A DNA stretch of 64,000 nucleotides, taken from the NCBI GenBank assembly GCA_964593725.1, contig CAZQJS010000004.1:1-64000 (forward strand), given 5' to 3'. The notes under the pieces were generated by a model. It did not search any database and was not told the DNA's origin. It worked only from the letters and a program-made list of their open reading frames with translations. Made by a program: the position numbers and the translations under genes. This DNA is from JAIOSM01 sp964593725 (lineage in GTDB: Bacteria > Desulfobacterota > Desulfobacteria > Desulfobacterales > Desulfobacteraceae). This document shows positions 16,916 to 26,546 of this stretch, one piece after another (within the stretch, counting starts at the first letter, position 1; the number at the start of each line of letters is the position of its first letter).

Positions 16916-18124
16916 ATGGATAATGCAGCCATTAATAAAAATTCGGTTTTATATAAAATGTTGAACAAATACCCCCTGGGCGATAATATTTCAGAATGCC
17001 TCACCTGCGGTGTATGCAATTCAAGGTGCACCTGGTTTGACAGTGAAGGCGGACCCATGCCAAGATCTATCATTCGCATGGCAGCCCTGGGCCTTGACAG
17101 ACAGCTTGTGGACAGCAATATGCTGTGGGAGTGTGTTTTGTGCAACCGCTGCACCAAAGGGTGCCCCATGGGTATTACCATGGATAGGGTTGTAAGAAAA
17201 GCAAGAAGCCTTGATATTGCAAACAGTCAGACTCCGGAAGATATTAAAAAAGGTATTAAGAACCGCCTTGAACTTGGTGATGTCAACGGCCTTACAAAGG
17301 AGGAGTTTGTTGAGACTGTTGAATGGATCAGCGAAGAATTTGTTGATGAGGTTGATGATCCCAATGCTGTTATTCCCCATGATGTAAAGGGTGCAAAGAT
17401 ACTCTACCTTCTTAACCCAAGGGAGATCGGTATTAATCTGCTCCATTTAACTGCCATGGCAAAGCTTTTTTATGCCACAAAAGAGACCTGGACCTTATCT
17501 GCTGATCATACTGATGTGACCAACTGGGGTTATTTTGCAGGGAAAGATGATATCCAGAAGAAAATAGCAGAGATGGTGGTACGTCCTGCTGAAGCCCTTG
17601 GCATTGAAACCCTTGTTCTCTCAGAGTGCGGCCATGGTTATTATGTATTAAAACATATGCTTAAGGATATTATTGGCAGAGAGGTGCCATTTGAAGTTCT
17701 CAGCATGCCGGAGTTTATAGTGAGATATGCTGAAAAGGGAGTTTTGAAATTTGATCCTGGTGTGCATCCCTATAAAATTGCCTACCATGACCCGTGCAAT
17801 ATTTCGAGAAAATCAGGGGGATATGATGCCCCAAGAAAACTTTTATCCCTTGTGTGTGAAGGTGTGGTGGAGCTTGAGCCCAACAGGGAGGATGGAATAT
17901 GCTGCGGCGGCGGAGGAGGCCTTCTCCAGGACAGTACCAGCAGCAGGAAACGAATGCTTCTTGGTAAAACCAAGGCAGATCAGATGAAAGCTGCCGGCCT
18001 TAAAAACCTTGCCACAGCATGCCTGTCCTGCCATCGGCAGCTGGGAGAACTGTCCAACCATTATAAACTTGGAATAAAAGTGGACACTGTTGCAGCTCTG
18101 GCATCCGAATCTTTACTGCTTTAA
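16916..18124 (+). CDS. HdrD/DsrK-like iron-sulfur protein with CCG domain
   Basis: The 402-residue protein has two N-terminal [4Fe-4S] motifs (CLTCGVCNSRCTWFD and CVLCNRCTKGCPMG), as in HdrC. The C-terminal half has cysteine-rich CCG-type segments (HDPCNISRKSGG, GICCGGGGGLL, ACLSCHRQL), as in HdrB/HdrD/DsrK, where a special cubane reduces disulfides. Only the second CCG repeat is canonical; the first is degenerate. It begins 2 bases after the HdrA-MvhD gene. Together they could form an HdrA:HdrD unit acting on a disulfide such as DsrC trisulfide. The physiological substrate is inferred. Confidence 0.85.
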   Translation: MDNAAINKNSVLYKMLNKYPLGDNISECLTCGVCNSRCTWFDSEGGPMPRSIIRMAALGLDRQLVDSNMLWECVLCNRCTKGCPMGITMDRVVRKARSLDIANSQTPEDIKKGIKNRLELGDVNGLTKEEFVETVEWISEEFVDEVDDPNAVIPHDVKGAKILYLLNPREIGINLLHLTAMAKLFYATKETWTLSADHTDVTNWGYFAGKDDIQKKIAEMVVRPAEALGIETLVLSECGHGYYVLKHMLKDIIGREVPFEVLSMPEFIVRYAEKGVLKFDPGVHPYKIAYHDPCNISRKSGGYDAPRKLLSLVCEGVVELEPNREDGICCGGGGGLLQDSTSSRKRMLLGKTKADQMKAAGLKNLATACLSCHRQLGELSNHYKLGIKVDTVAALASESLLL

Positions 18125-18216
18125 TTATGGATTAGAGAATAAGGGCACATCAAATATGCTTTTTTAAATCCTTAAACAATATTTTATCAGTCATTGCAGG
18201 GCTGTAAACTTTTTTA

Positions 18217-18245
18217 TTGACAACATAAATCTTCATTGATACTGT
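18217..18245 (+). promoter_or_regulatory. Candidate sigma70 promoter for fdhA
   Basis: TTGACA (18217-18222) is followed after 17 bases by TACTGT (18240-18245) in the 251-base gap before fdhA. This would give a leader of about 125 bases, which holds no hairpin I can assign to a known riboswitch. Confidence 0.45.
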
Positions 18246-18375
18246 TTTAATTTTAATATTGTAACGATATTGGGCTGGTGTTGTAAGTTGTAGAATATTG
18301 TCAAAACATAGAATCCGCACGCTTTAACAAACATCCCATCATTTTAACTTATGAATTTTTATTTTAGGAAGATCC

Positions 18376-21078
18376 ATGGCTAAAGAGAACAAAGTAACAA
18401 TTAATGGTAAAGAATTCAGTTTCACTCCGGATGAGACCATCCTGGATATTGCCAGGAGGAATGGAATTTTCATTCCAACACTATGTCATTTAAAGGGCAC
18501 AACCCCAACCGGAGCATGCAGAATATGCATGGTTGAAGTCAAAGGTGCAAGATCCCTTGTTGCCTCCTGTGCAGCACCGGCTGCCCCGGGCATGATTATT
18601 CAGACCGAGTCAAAGGAGGTGGTAAAATCCAGAAGACTTACCATTTCACTTTTACTATCCATGGGACACCATGACTGCCTGCTCTGTCCTGCCACTGGAG
18701 ACTGTGTGCTCCAGCAGCTTGCATACAGGTATAAGGTGGATGGAAAACAGTTTAAGGCCTCAAGGGCCAGGTATAAACTTGAGAATGTTAATCCCTTTAT
18801 TACCAGGGATTTTTCCAAATGTATACTCTGCGGAAGATGTGTCCAGGCGTGTAATGATGTACAGGTTAACAATGCCATTGACCTTGGGTACCGTGGTGCT
18901 GTAACCAAGGTAATCACAGCCGGAGACAGGCCTCTGAAAGATTCTGATTGTGTTTTTTGCGGTGATTGTGTCCAGGCATGTCCTGTTGGTGCCCTTTTTC
19001 CAAAGGATGCCCTTAAAAAGGTGCGTTATGGTGAGCTTACCAGGACAAGAACAACATGCAGCTATTGTGGTGTTGGTTGTCAGATCGACATACATGTAAA
19101 AGATAATGTTGTCCAGAAAATCACTGGTGCAGGTTCTGCTCCAAACCATGGCAGTCTTTGCGTAAAAGGCAGGTTTGGCTATGATTTTATTAATTCTGAA
19201 GAGCGGCTTACAACACCTTTGATTAAAGAGAACGGCAAATTCAGGGAAGCTTCATGGGATGAAGCCCTTGGCCTTGTTGCGGATAATTTTGCCAGGATTA
19301 AAAAAGAGAGCAGCTCTGATGCCATCGGCGTTTTCACATCTGCCCGTATTACCAATGAAGACAATTATATAGCCCAGAAATTCACAAGAGCAGTACTTAA
19401 AACAAATAATATTGACCATTGCGCACGCCTGTGACACTCTTCCACAGTAGCCGGTCTGGCTGCATCATTTGGAAGCGGAGCAATGACAAACCCCATTGCT
19501 GATATTGAAAAAGCAGAGGTGATTCTGGTTACAGGCTCCAATACTACTGAAAATCATCCTGTAATATCATCTTATATTAAACGGGCTGTAAAATTTAACA
19601 AAGCTAAGCTTTTGATCATAGACCCGCGTAGAATCAAGCTTACACGTTTTGCTGAAAAATGGCTGAGACCCCTGCCAGGCACAAATGTTGCCTGGATCAA
19701 CGGACTTATTCATGTCATTATTAAAGAGAACCTCCATGATAAAGATTTTATAAAAGAGAGAACCAGAGATTTTGAAAAGCTTGAAAAAACTGTGGAAAAG
19801 TACACACCTGAATATGTTGAGTCAATAACCGGTATTAGTGCTGACGATCTTATTGAGGCGGCAAAACTATATGCCAAGGCTGACCCTGCAAGCATTCTTT
19901 ACTGCATGGGAATAACCCAGCATACCTCAGGAACAGATAATGTGAAAAATCTTGCCAACCTTGCCATGCTGTGCGGAAATCTTGGAAAACAAGGAGGCGG
20001 TGTAAATCCGTTAAGGGGGCAGAACAATGTTCAGGGAGCCTGTGATATGGGAGGACTCCCTGATGTGTTTACAGGATATCAGAAGGTAAATGATGATGCT
20101 TTAAGGGCAAAGATGGAAAAGGCCTGGAATGTTAAAGGCCTTTCAGAAAACCCTGGCATGGCATTGACTGAAATGATCCCTGCTGCCGGCACAAAAGAGA
20201 TCAAAGCCCTTTATATAATAGGTGAGAATCCCCTTATTTCCGATCCTGATACCAGGCATGTGGAAAAATCTCTTAAATCATTGGATTTTCTGGTAGTCCA
20301 GGATATTTTCATGACCTTGACTGCCAGTATGGCAGATGTTGTACTGCCGTCAACCTGTTTTGCTGAAAAAGATGGAACTTTTTCCAATACTGAACGTAAA
20401 GTCCAGAGAGTCAGAAAGGCGGTTGAAGCTCCGGGCCTTGCCCTGGGAGACTGGGAAATCATTGCACGCATTTCCAGGAAAATGGGTTATCCCATGGAGT
20501 ATAAAAACAGCCGGGAAATAATGGATGAGATAGCATCAGTAACTCCAAGCTATGGCGGTATAACCTATGAACGTATTGAGAATAAAGGCCTGCAATGGCC
20601 ATGCCCAGCCATTGACCACCCTGGCACACCAATACTGCACAAAGAAGTATTTACATGCGGTAAAGGAGTTTTCCATGGTCTTGAATACAGGCCTTCCACG
20701 GAGAGTGTCAGTAAAGAATATCCTCTCTTATTGACCACTGGAAGGGTGCTTTATCATTATCACACAGGTACAATGACCATGAAAACCCAAGGTCTTAATG
20801 AGCGTTCCCCTGGATGTTTTATTGAGATATCACCTGAAGATGCTGATAAGTACAATGTTAAAAATGGTGATAAAGCACAGCTCACTTCAAAAAGAGGCAT
20901 GATTGAGGCAAAGGTTAAACTGTCAGCCAGGGCTGTTAAGGGAACACTGTTTATTCCTTTTCATTTTGCTGAATCTGCTGCCAATGTTTTGACAAGTACA
21001 GAGCTTGATCCCATTTCAAAGATTCCGGAATTAAAGGTTTGTGCAGTTAAATTAACCCCTGCTGCAAACCAGACATAA
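18376..21078 (+). CDS. fdhA: Formate dehydrogenase catalytic subunit, selenocysteine-containing (NAD-linked, bifurcating type)
   Basis: A 900-residue protein read through an in-frame TGA at 19432-19434 as Sec353, in the context DHCARL-Sec-HSSTVAGL, the usual FdhA active-site position. The N-terminus is NuoG-like: [2Fe-2S] Cys37/48/51/65, a His-ligated cluster near HHDCLLC (98-110), two [4Fe-4S] motifs (CILCGRCVQAC, CVFCGDCVQAC) and a CSYCGVGC cluster before the W/Mo-bisMGD domain. It oxidises formate to CO2 (or the reverse). A bacterial SECIS hairpin follows the UGA. nuoE- and nuoF-like genes downstream make it an NAD-dependent, possibly electron-bifurcating complex; tupABC points to tungsten. 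Confidence 0.95.
19432..19463 (+). promoter_or_regulatory. Sec codon and bacterial SECIS element in fdhA
   Basis: The UGA (19432-19434) is followed after 18 bases by the apical loop GGTCT (19453-19457), closed by GTAGCC/GGCTGC (19447-19452 with 19458-19463; six pairs, one wobble). The loop sequence equals that I recall for E. coli fdhF, and the distance lies in the usual 16-37 base range. Confidence 0.85.
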
Positions 21079-21130
21079 ATGGGATAAATAAACGGCTTTG
21101 TTGCATAAATTACATATGGAGAAATAGAAA

Positions 21131-21625
21131 ATGACCTGTTTTATGAGACCTTCCCACGAAGACATCACCGATGAAATGTGGGAAAAAATAGATATAGTAA
21201 TTAAAGAGAATAAAAACATATCAGGGGCAGTTATCACAGTTTTAAGGGAGTGCCAGGAGATAGTAAACTACCTGCCAGTTGAACTGATTGATTATATTGC
21301 AGATGGAATGAACCTGCCCGGGAGCGAAGTGTTTGGTGTTGCATCCTTTTACGCACTCTTCTCCCTTAAACCCAAGGGCAGGCACACAATTAAAGTCTGC
21401 ACAGGTACAGCATGCTATGTCAAGGGAATCCGTGAAGTGATAAGCCGGATAGAAGGTGAGTTCGGCCTTAAGGAAGGCGGCACAACTGAAGATAGAAGAT
21501 TTTCCCTTGAGGGCGTCCGGTGCCTTGGTGCATGCGGCCTTGCACCGGTTATGGTTGTAGGAGATGATACCCATGGCAGTGTTGCAGCAGAGAGTGTAAT
21601 TAACTCTCTGGATGATTATAAGTAA
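21131..21625 (+). CDS. NuoE-like [2Fe-2S] subunit of the formate dehydrogenase complex
   Basis: This 164-residue thioredoxin-like ferredoxin carries the four NuoE cysteines in CTGTACYVKG and CLGACGLAPVMVV. NuoE-type subunits transfer electrons next to the FMN of NuoF in NADH-linked complex I, HydABC hydrogenases and bifurcating formate dehydrogenases. It lies between fdhA and the nuoF-like gene on the same strand. The 52-base gap after fdhA holds an ATGGAGAAA ribosome site. The context strongly suggests an Fdh-NuoE-NuoF heterotrimer. Confidence 0.92.
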   Translation: MTCFMRPSHEDITDEMWEKIDIVIKENKNISGAVITVLRECQEIVNYLPVELIDYIADGMNLPGSEVFGVASFYALFSLKPKGRHTIKVCTGTACYVKGIREVISRIEGEFGLKEGGTTEDRRFSLEGVRCLGACGLAPVMVVGDDTHGSVAAESVINSLDDYK

Positions 21626-21639
21626 CAAAGGAAATATAT

Positions 21640-23487
21640 ATGTCAAAAATTACCATAGATAAACTCAATAAAATAAGAGAACAAAGAAAGGCTCAACTCT
21701 CAGCTGACACACTTACCCGTATATTAATATGCGGCGGCACAGGGTGCCATGCCACGGGCAGCATCCGGGTTAAAGATCTCCTTGTCCAGGAGATAGAAAA
21801 CCAGGGATTAAAAGATAAGGTGGATGTTGTTGAAACAGGGTGTAATGGATTTTGCGCATTGGGACCGCTTCTTGTGGTACAGCCCAGTGGAAATTTTTAT
21901 GTTAAACTGAAACCGGAAGATATCCCGGAATTTGTCAAAGAAGAGATAATTAACGGTAAGCCTGTTGAACGGCTTTTATTTAAAGATCCTGCAAGCAAGA
22001 AGAGAATTGCAAAACAGGAAGACATTGCATTTTTTGCAAACCAGATGCCAAGGGCTTTGAGAAACAAGGGACTTATCGATCCTGAAAACATTGATGATTA
22101 CATTGCAAGGGATGGATACCAGGGTATTGTTAAAGTGCTTAAGGGCATGACCCATGAAGATATAATTGACCAGATGCTGAATTCTGGATTAAGGGGCCGT
22201 GGAGGAGCAGGTTTTCCAACTGGTATGAAGTGGAAGTTTGCAAGCCAGAGCCAGGGAGAGATCAAATATGTCCTCTGTAATGCCGATGAAGGCGATCCTG
22301 GTGCTTTCATGGACAGGAGTATACTGGAGGCTGATCCTCATTGTGTTCTGGAAGGCATGACCATTGCAGCCAGAGCTATCCATGCCCAGAAAGGTTATAT
22401 CTATTGCAGAACTGAATACCAGCTTGCAATTAAACGTCTTAAGATAGCCATTAAACAGGCCAAGGATTATGGCCTTCTGGGTGAGAATATCCTGGATACT
22501 GGATTTGATTTTGATATTGAGATATACCAGGGTGCAGGAGCCTTTGTCTGTGGAGAGGAGACTGCCCTGATGCGGTCCATTGAAGGCAAAAGAGGAATGC
22601 CCCGGCCCAGGCCCCCATTTCCTGCCCACCAGGGCCTGTGGGAAAAACCCACAATATTGAATAATGTGGAAACCTTTTCCAATGTTCCCCAGATCATGAT
22701 TAACGGCGGCAAGTGGTATGCAGGCGTTGGCACAGAGAACAGTAAAGGCACAAAGGTGTTTGCCCTTTCAGGAGATGTAAATAATATTGGTCTTGTGGAG
22801 ATTCCCATGGGAACACCTTTAAGATCACTGATTTTCGATATTGGAGGTGGTATTCCCAATAAGAGAAAATTTAAAGCTGTTCAGCTTGGAGGGCCATCGG
22901 GCGGGTGTGTACCCGAGCATCTCCTTGACACACCTGTTGATTACGAAGAGATAGCAAAAGTTGGTGCCATCATGGGTTCCGGCGGTGCCATTGTCATGAA
23001 TGACAGAACATGTATGGTTGATATGGCAAGATTTTTCATGGATTTTATTCAGGATGAGTCCTGCGGTAAATGCACACCATGCAGGGAAGGCACCATGAGA
23101 ATGCTCCAGATTCTGGAAAGCATATGTGAAGGAAGGGGAGAGATGGAAGATATTGAAAAGCTTGAAGAACTCTCCCATGTGATTCACCAGAGTGCCCTGT
23201 GCGGACTTGGCCAGACCGCGGCAAACCCGGTTCTTTCAGCTCTGAAATATTTCAGACAGGAGTTTGAAATCCATGTAAAAGAGAAAAGATGCCCTGCTAA
23301 ACGGTGTGCAGCACTGCTGAAGTTTGAAATAGATCCTGATCTTTGCAAAAAATGCGGCCAATGTTTTAAAAATTGTCCTGCAGATGCTATTCAATGGAAA
23401 AAGAAGGAAGTTGCAGTGATTAATAAGGATAAATGTGTGAAATGCATGAGCTGTTTTGATAAGTGCAAGTTTGATTCTATTTTTTAG
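21640..23487 (+). CDS. NuoF-like NADH/FMN subunit with extra ferredoxin domains
   Basis: A 615-residue protein: an N-terminal thioredoxin-like [2Fe-2S] domain (CGGTGCHATG, ETGCNGFCALGP), then the NuoF core with the FMN site GRGGAGFPTGMKW, the NAD site GAFVCGEETALMRS and the [4Fe-4S] block SCGKCTPCREGT. A C-terminal two-cluster ferredoxin follows (CKKCGQCFKNCP, CVKCMSCFDKC). This is the layout of HydB/HytB-like flavoproteins in bifurcating hydrogenases and formate dehydrogenases. It is the site for NAD(H) and probably for flavin-based bifurcation with ferredoxin. It starts 14 bases after the NuoE-like gene. Confidence 0.93.
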   Translation: MSKITIDKLNKIREQRKAQLSADTLTRILICGGTGCHATGSIRVKDLLVQEIENQGLKDKVDVVETGCNGFCALGPLLVVQPSGNFYVKLKPEDIPEFVKEEIINGKPVERLLFKDPASKKRIAKQEDIAFFANQMPRALRNKGLIDPENIDDYIARDGYQGIVKVLKGMTHEDIIDQMLNSGLRGRGGAGFPTGMKWKFASQSQGEIKYVLCNADEGDPGAFMDRSILEADPHCVLEGMTIAARAIHAQKGYIYCRTEYQLAIKRLKIAIKQAKDYGLLGENILDTGFDFDIEIYQGAGAFVCGEETALMRSIEGKRGMPRPRPPFPAHQGLWEKPTILNNVETFSNVPQIMINGGKWYAGVGTENSKGTKVFALSGDVNNIGLVEIPMGTPLRSLIFDIGGGIPNKRKFKAVQLGGPSGGCVPEHLLDTPVDYEEIAKVGAIMGSGGAIVMNDRTCMVDMARFFMDFIQDESCGKCTPCREGTMRMLQILESICEGRGEMEDIEKLEELSHVIHQSALCGLGQTAANPVLSALKYFRQEFEIHVKEKRCPAKRCAALLKFEIDPDLCKKCGQCFKNCPADAIQWKKKEVAVINKDKCVKCMSCFDKCKFDSIF

Positions 23488-23501
23488 GGAATATGATTTA
23501 A

Positions 23502-23753
23502 ATGATCAAAGATACCCACAATTTTATCCATAAATATAAAGGGCTCGGTGCCTTTGGCCTTGACCGGGAAACCGATGAAGAGACTATTATGTTTTATCTT
23601 CAGAAGTTTTCTGAGGACTCTTTTTTGAAATTATTGCTGCCAAGGCTTTCAGATGACGAACTTAAGGAAATATATAATTTTGTCAATGGAATATTAAAAA
23701 AACATATTTCCGAGGATGAATACCATGCAATCTTTTTAAAGGATAGATCCTGA
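23502..23753 (+). CDS. Small hypothetical protein in the formate dehydrogenase cluster (83 residues)
   Basis: An all-helical, acidic 83-residue protein beginning MIKDTHNFIHKYKGLGAFG, with LLLPRLSDDELKEIYNFVNG in the middle. It has no cysteine, no signal peptide and no membrane segment, so it is not a redox carrier. It starts 14 bases after the NuoF-like gene, so it is probably co-expressed. A role in assembly or regulation of the complex is possible but only from position. I do not recognise the family. Confidence 0.7.
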   Translation: MIKDTHNFIHKYKGLGAFGLDRETDEETIMFYLQKFSEDSFLKLLLPRLSDDELKEIYNFVNGILKKHISEDEYHAIFLKDRS

Positions 23754-23850
23754 TAAGATTTTGGAAATTGATGTGCTTATTAGTTGGTATCGGTAATTAT
23801 TTTCTAAAATTTTGAATTTACTTTGAATTTTTCTTGACTATTAACCTGTA

Positions 23851-23879
23851 TTGACATAGTTATACTTTGTTGTTTTAAA
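23851..23879 (+). promoter_or_regulatory. Possible promoter for tupABC
   Basis: TTGACA (23851-23856) with a weak AT-rich -10 (TTTAAA, 23874-23879) at 17-base spacing, about 35 bases before tupA. The 161-base gap is AT-rich. I see no Moco/Tuco riboswitch fold and no obvious ModE-type palindrome. Confidence 0.35.
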
Positions 23880-23914
23880 AAATAAATATAACTTTTACAG
23901 GAGTTCCAGGAAAG

Positions 23915-24742
23915 ATGACAAAAAAAAGATTTGTAACAGGTATTGCAATATTTATCATTCTGGCCATGGCAGTAAGCGTCCAGGCCGGCAGCAGGGGGTT
24001 GATGATGGCAACCACCACAAGCACAGATAACACAGGGCTTCTTGACTATCTTATCCCATATTTTGAAAAAGATACCGGCATCACTTTGAAATGGACAGCC
24101 ACAGGAACCGGCAAGGCACTGAAACTTGGTCAAAACTGTGATGTGGATGTTTTGCTGGTCCATGCACCTTTGGCAGAAAAGAAATACATTGCAAAGGGTT
24201 TTGGAAAGGACCGCAGGCAGGTCATGTATAATGATTTTGTGATTATTGGCACTAAATCAGACCCTGCCGGTATAAAGGGAAAGAATATTTTTAAAGCTTT
24301 AAACCTGATTAAAAGTAAAAAAGCAGTGTTTGTAAGCCGCGGAGATGATTCCGGTACCAATAAAAAAGAGAAGCTTCTCTGGAAAAATGCCGGCATCACC
24401 CAGCCGGACCAGGAGGGATGGTATGTACAGACAGGTCAGGGCATGCTTGCAACCATTAATATTACAGCCCAGCGAAATGGCTACACAATGACAGACAGAG
24501 GTACATATATTAAATATCAGTCCAGGGAAAAAGGTAGTGCACCTCTGGTTATCCTTGTTCAGGGTGATTCCATTCTGCTGAACCAGTACAGTGTTCTGAC
24601 CCTGAATCCAGAGAACTGCCCCAATGCGGAATATGAACTTGCATTACAGTTTTCAGACTGGATGGCTTCAAAAAAAGCACAGAATCTGATAAAAGAGTTC
24701 AGACTTCTGGGAAAAAGATTATTTATACCCAACGCTGAATAA
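23915..24742 (+). CDS. tupA: Tungstate ABC transporter, substrate-binding protein
   Basis: A 275-residue periplasmic protein with a signal peptide ending near VQA/GSRG. The TupA hallmark ATTTSTDNTGLLDYLIP follows, where the Thr/Ser run binds the oxyanion. Further family blocks are TATGTGKALKLGQNCDVDVL and the SRGDDSGTNKKE loop. TupA proteins bind tungstate with high selectivity over molybdate. It opens the tupABC operon directly after the formate dehydrogenase cluster, matching the need of W-dependent FDH for the metal. Confidence 0.92.
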   Translation: MTKKRFVTGIAIFIILAMAVSVQAGSRGLMMATTTSTDNTGLLDYLIPYFEKDTGITLKWTATGTGKALKLGQNCDVDVLLVHAPLAEKKYIAKGFGKDRRQVMYNDFVIIGTKSDPAGIKGKNIFKALNLIKSKKAVFVSRGDDSGTNKKEKLLWKNAGITQPDQEGWYVQTGQGMLATINITAQRNGYTMTDRGTYIKYQSREKGSAPLVILVQGDSILLNQYSVLTLNPENCPNAEYELALQFSDWMASKKAQNLIKEFRLLGKRLFIPNAE

Positions 24743-24754
24743 CAAAAGGATTCC

Positions 24755-25441
24755 ATGGATTTTATAGTTGCAGGTTTTATCAAGGCATTAAAGCTTCTGG
24801 TAAACGGGGATCTGTCAACCTGGACTGCAGTTTCTGCAACATTAAAAGTATCCACCTGCTCCCTTGCCTTAAGTGTGGGAGCAGGTTTGCCCTGTGGCTT
24901 CCTTATCGGCTATTTTGATTTTAAATGGAAAAAATCCCTGCGTACCATCCTTGATACGCTTCTGGCCCTGCCAACGGTTTTTATCGGCCTTTCAGTTTAT
25001 GCATTTGTTTCCCGCCAGGGACCCCTGGGCAGCATGGGCCTGCTGTTTACTTTAACAGGTATTGCAATTGGTCAGACCATACTTGCATTTCCCATTGTAA
25101 CAGCCATCACCGCATCCATTGTGGAGAATATTGATCAGGATCTTAAACTTACCCTTGCAAGCCTTGGTGCGGGCAGGAGAAACATCATTGCCACATGCCT
25201 GTGGGAGGTTAGATTCGGCATTCTTACTGCAGCTGTAACAGCCTATGGAAGGGTTCTTACCGAAGTCGGCATATCCATGATGGTGGGGGGAAATATTAAA
25301 TACCATACAAGAACCATAACAACTGCCATTGCCCTTGAAACCAACAAGGGCATGTTTGCTGACGGCATTGCACTTGGGATTGTACTCATTTCCATTGCAT
25401 TTATTGTAAATCTTATTCTGTCCTTTTTAAGGAGACAATAG
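24755..25441 (+). CDS. tupB: Tungstate ABC transporter, permease
   Basis: A 228-residue binding-protein-dependent permease with about five membrane helices and the EAA-like loop LTLASLGAGRRNIIATCLWEVR, which contacts the ATPase. Sequence and position between tupA and tupC identify it as TupB. It starts 12 bases after tupA and ends 4 bases before tupC, so the three genes are one operon. Confidence 0.9.
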   Translation: MDFIVAGFIKALKLLVNGDLSTWTAVSATLKVSTCSLALSVGAGLPCGFLIGYFDFKWKKSLRTILDTLLALPTVFIGLSVYAFVSRQGPLGSMGLLFTLTGIAIGQTILAFPIVTAITASIVENIDQDLKLTLASLGAGRRNIIATCLWEVRFGILTAAVTAYGRVLTEVGISMMVGGNIKYHTRTITTAIALETNKGMFADGIALGIVLISIAFIVNLILSFLRRQ

Positions 25442-25445
25442 AGAG

Positions 25446-26504
25446 ATGCCGGACAATGAATTAATATATCATTTAAAAGATATTGGTCATTTTTATAAAG
25501 GGACAAAGGTACTTTCCATTGATGATCTGAAAATTGAGAAAGGTTCCATAACCGGTCTTATTGGGCCCAACGGTTCAGGTAAAACAACTTTGCTGAGACT
25601 TCTTGCCTTTGTTGAAAGACCTGAATCAGGAACGATTTACTACAGGGGCAGCCCGGAATTTCCATTTTCACCAAATATCCGCTCCAGGGTGACTCTGTTG
25701 ACCCAGAAACCTTATCTTTTAAAACGGACAGTTTTTGAAAATATCTCCTATGGCCTTAAGATCAGAAAAGATACAGAGGGGCTTAAAAAACGGGTCCAAA
25801 AGGTTCTCATGGATGTAGGACTTGATCACAAAGAGTTTGCTTTAAGAAAATGGCATGAGTTATCAGGAGGTGAGGCACAAAGGGTTGCCCTTGCAGCAAG
25901 GCTTGTTCTCAAGCCTGAAGTGCTGCTTCTGGACGAACCCACTGCAAGTGTGGACAGTGAGAGTGCAAACCTTATCAGGAAAGCGTCTCTTAAGGCACGC
26001 CACACCTTTGGTACTACTCTGGTCATTGCAAGCCATGACCTGCAATGGCTCTATTCGGTAAGTGACTGCCAGATCTCACTTTTTAAGGGCAATCTCTTTA
26101 CAAACGGCATGGAAAATATCATTTCCGGTCCCTTTATCACTCCTGATACAGTGGATGCGACCATGGAAACAGGCCAGAGCAGGGTTGTAAAGAAACTTGG
26201 GCATAACATAGTTGTTATTTTGAGTGCCGGGCACGGGCAGGAAACTGCAACAGCAGTTATCAGAAAGAGTGATATCAAAATTGTGCTTAAAAAAACCAGG
26301 GATAGTAAAAATGATAATCAATTGCCAGGTGTTATTGTATCCATGTTACTTAATAAAAAAAAAGGTGATATCATGGTCACGGTAATTGTCAGCGAGCTAA
26401 CCTTTGTTGCCAGCATCATGCCTGATCATGCAGAAAATCTCGGCCTCTATCCTGGCAGGAATGTATTTATAAAATTTAATAGCAACAGTGTTCAATGGAT
26501 TTAA
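25446..26504 (+). CDS. tupC: Tungstate ABC transporter, ATPase with C-terminal oxyanion-sensing domain
   Basis: A 352-residue ATPase with Walker A GPNGSGKTT, signature LSGGEAQRV and Walker B VLLLDEPTAS, followed by an extension of about 110 residues. The last 60 residues (GVIVSMLLNKKKGDIMVTVI onward) look like a Mop/TOBE regulatory domain, which in molybdate and tungstate importers binds the oxyanion and feeds back on transport. It completes the tupABC operon. The 3' end faces the DUF3786 gene with 42 bases between and no strong terminator. Confidence 0.9.
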   Translation: MPDNELIYHLKDIGHFYKGTKVLSIDDLKIEKGSITGLIGPNGSGKTTLLRLLAFVERPESGTIYYRGSPEFPFSPNIRSRVTLLTQKPYLLKRTVFENISYGLKIRKDTEGLKKRVQKVLMDVGLDHKEFALRKWHELSGGEAQRVALAARLVLKPEVLLLDEPTASVDSESANLIRKASLKARHTFGTTLVIASHDLQWLYSVSDCQISLFKGNLFTNGMENIISGPFITPDTVDATMETGQSRVVKKLGHNIVVILSAGHGQETATAVIRKSDIKIVLKKTRDSKNDNQLPGVIVSMLLNKKKGDIMVTVIVSELTFVASIMPDHAENLGLYPGRNVFIKFNSNSVQWI

Positions 26505-26546
26505 TAAATTAGGATACTAAGAGTTACTGGATTATCTTATCAGGCT

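Noticed and set aside
18125..18375. Riboswitch (Moco/Tuco or other) in the fdhA leader
   Set aside because: I could find no stable multi-stem fold or known core motif by eye. Only a candidate promoter is supported.
18376..21078. fdhA as two adjacent genes or a pseudogene split by a stop codon
   Set aside because: The stop is TGA at the known Sec position, the frame is unchanged, and a strong SECIS hairpin follows.
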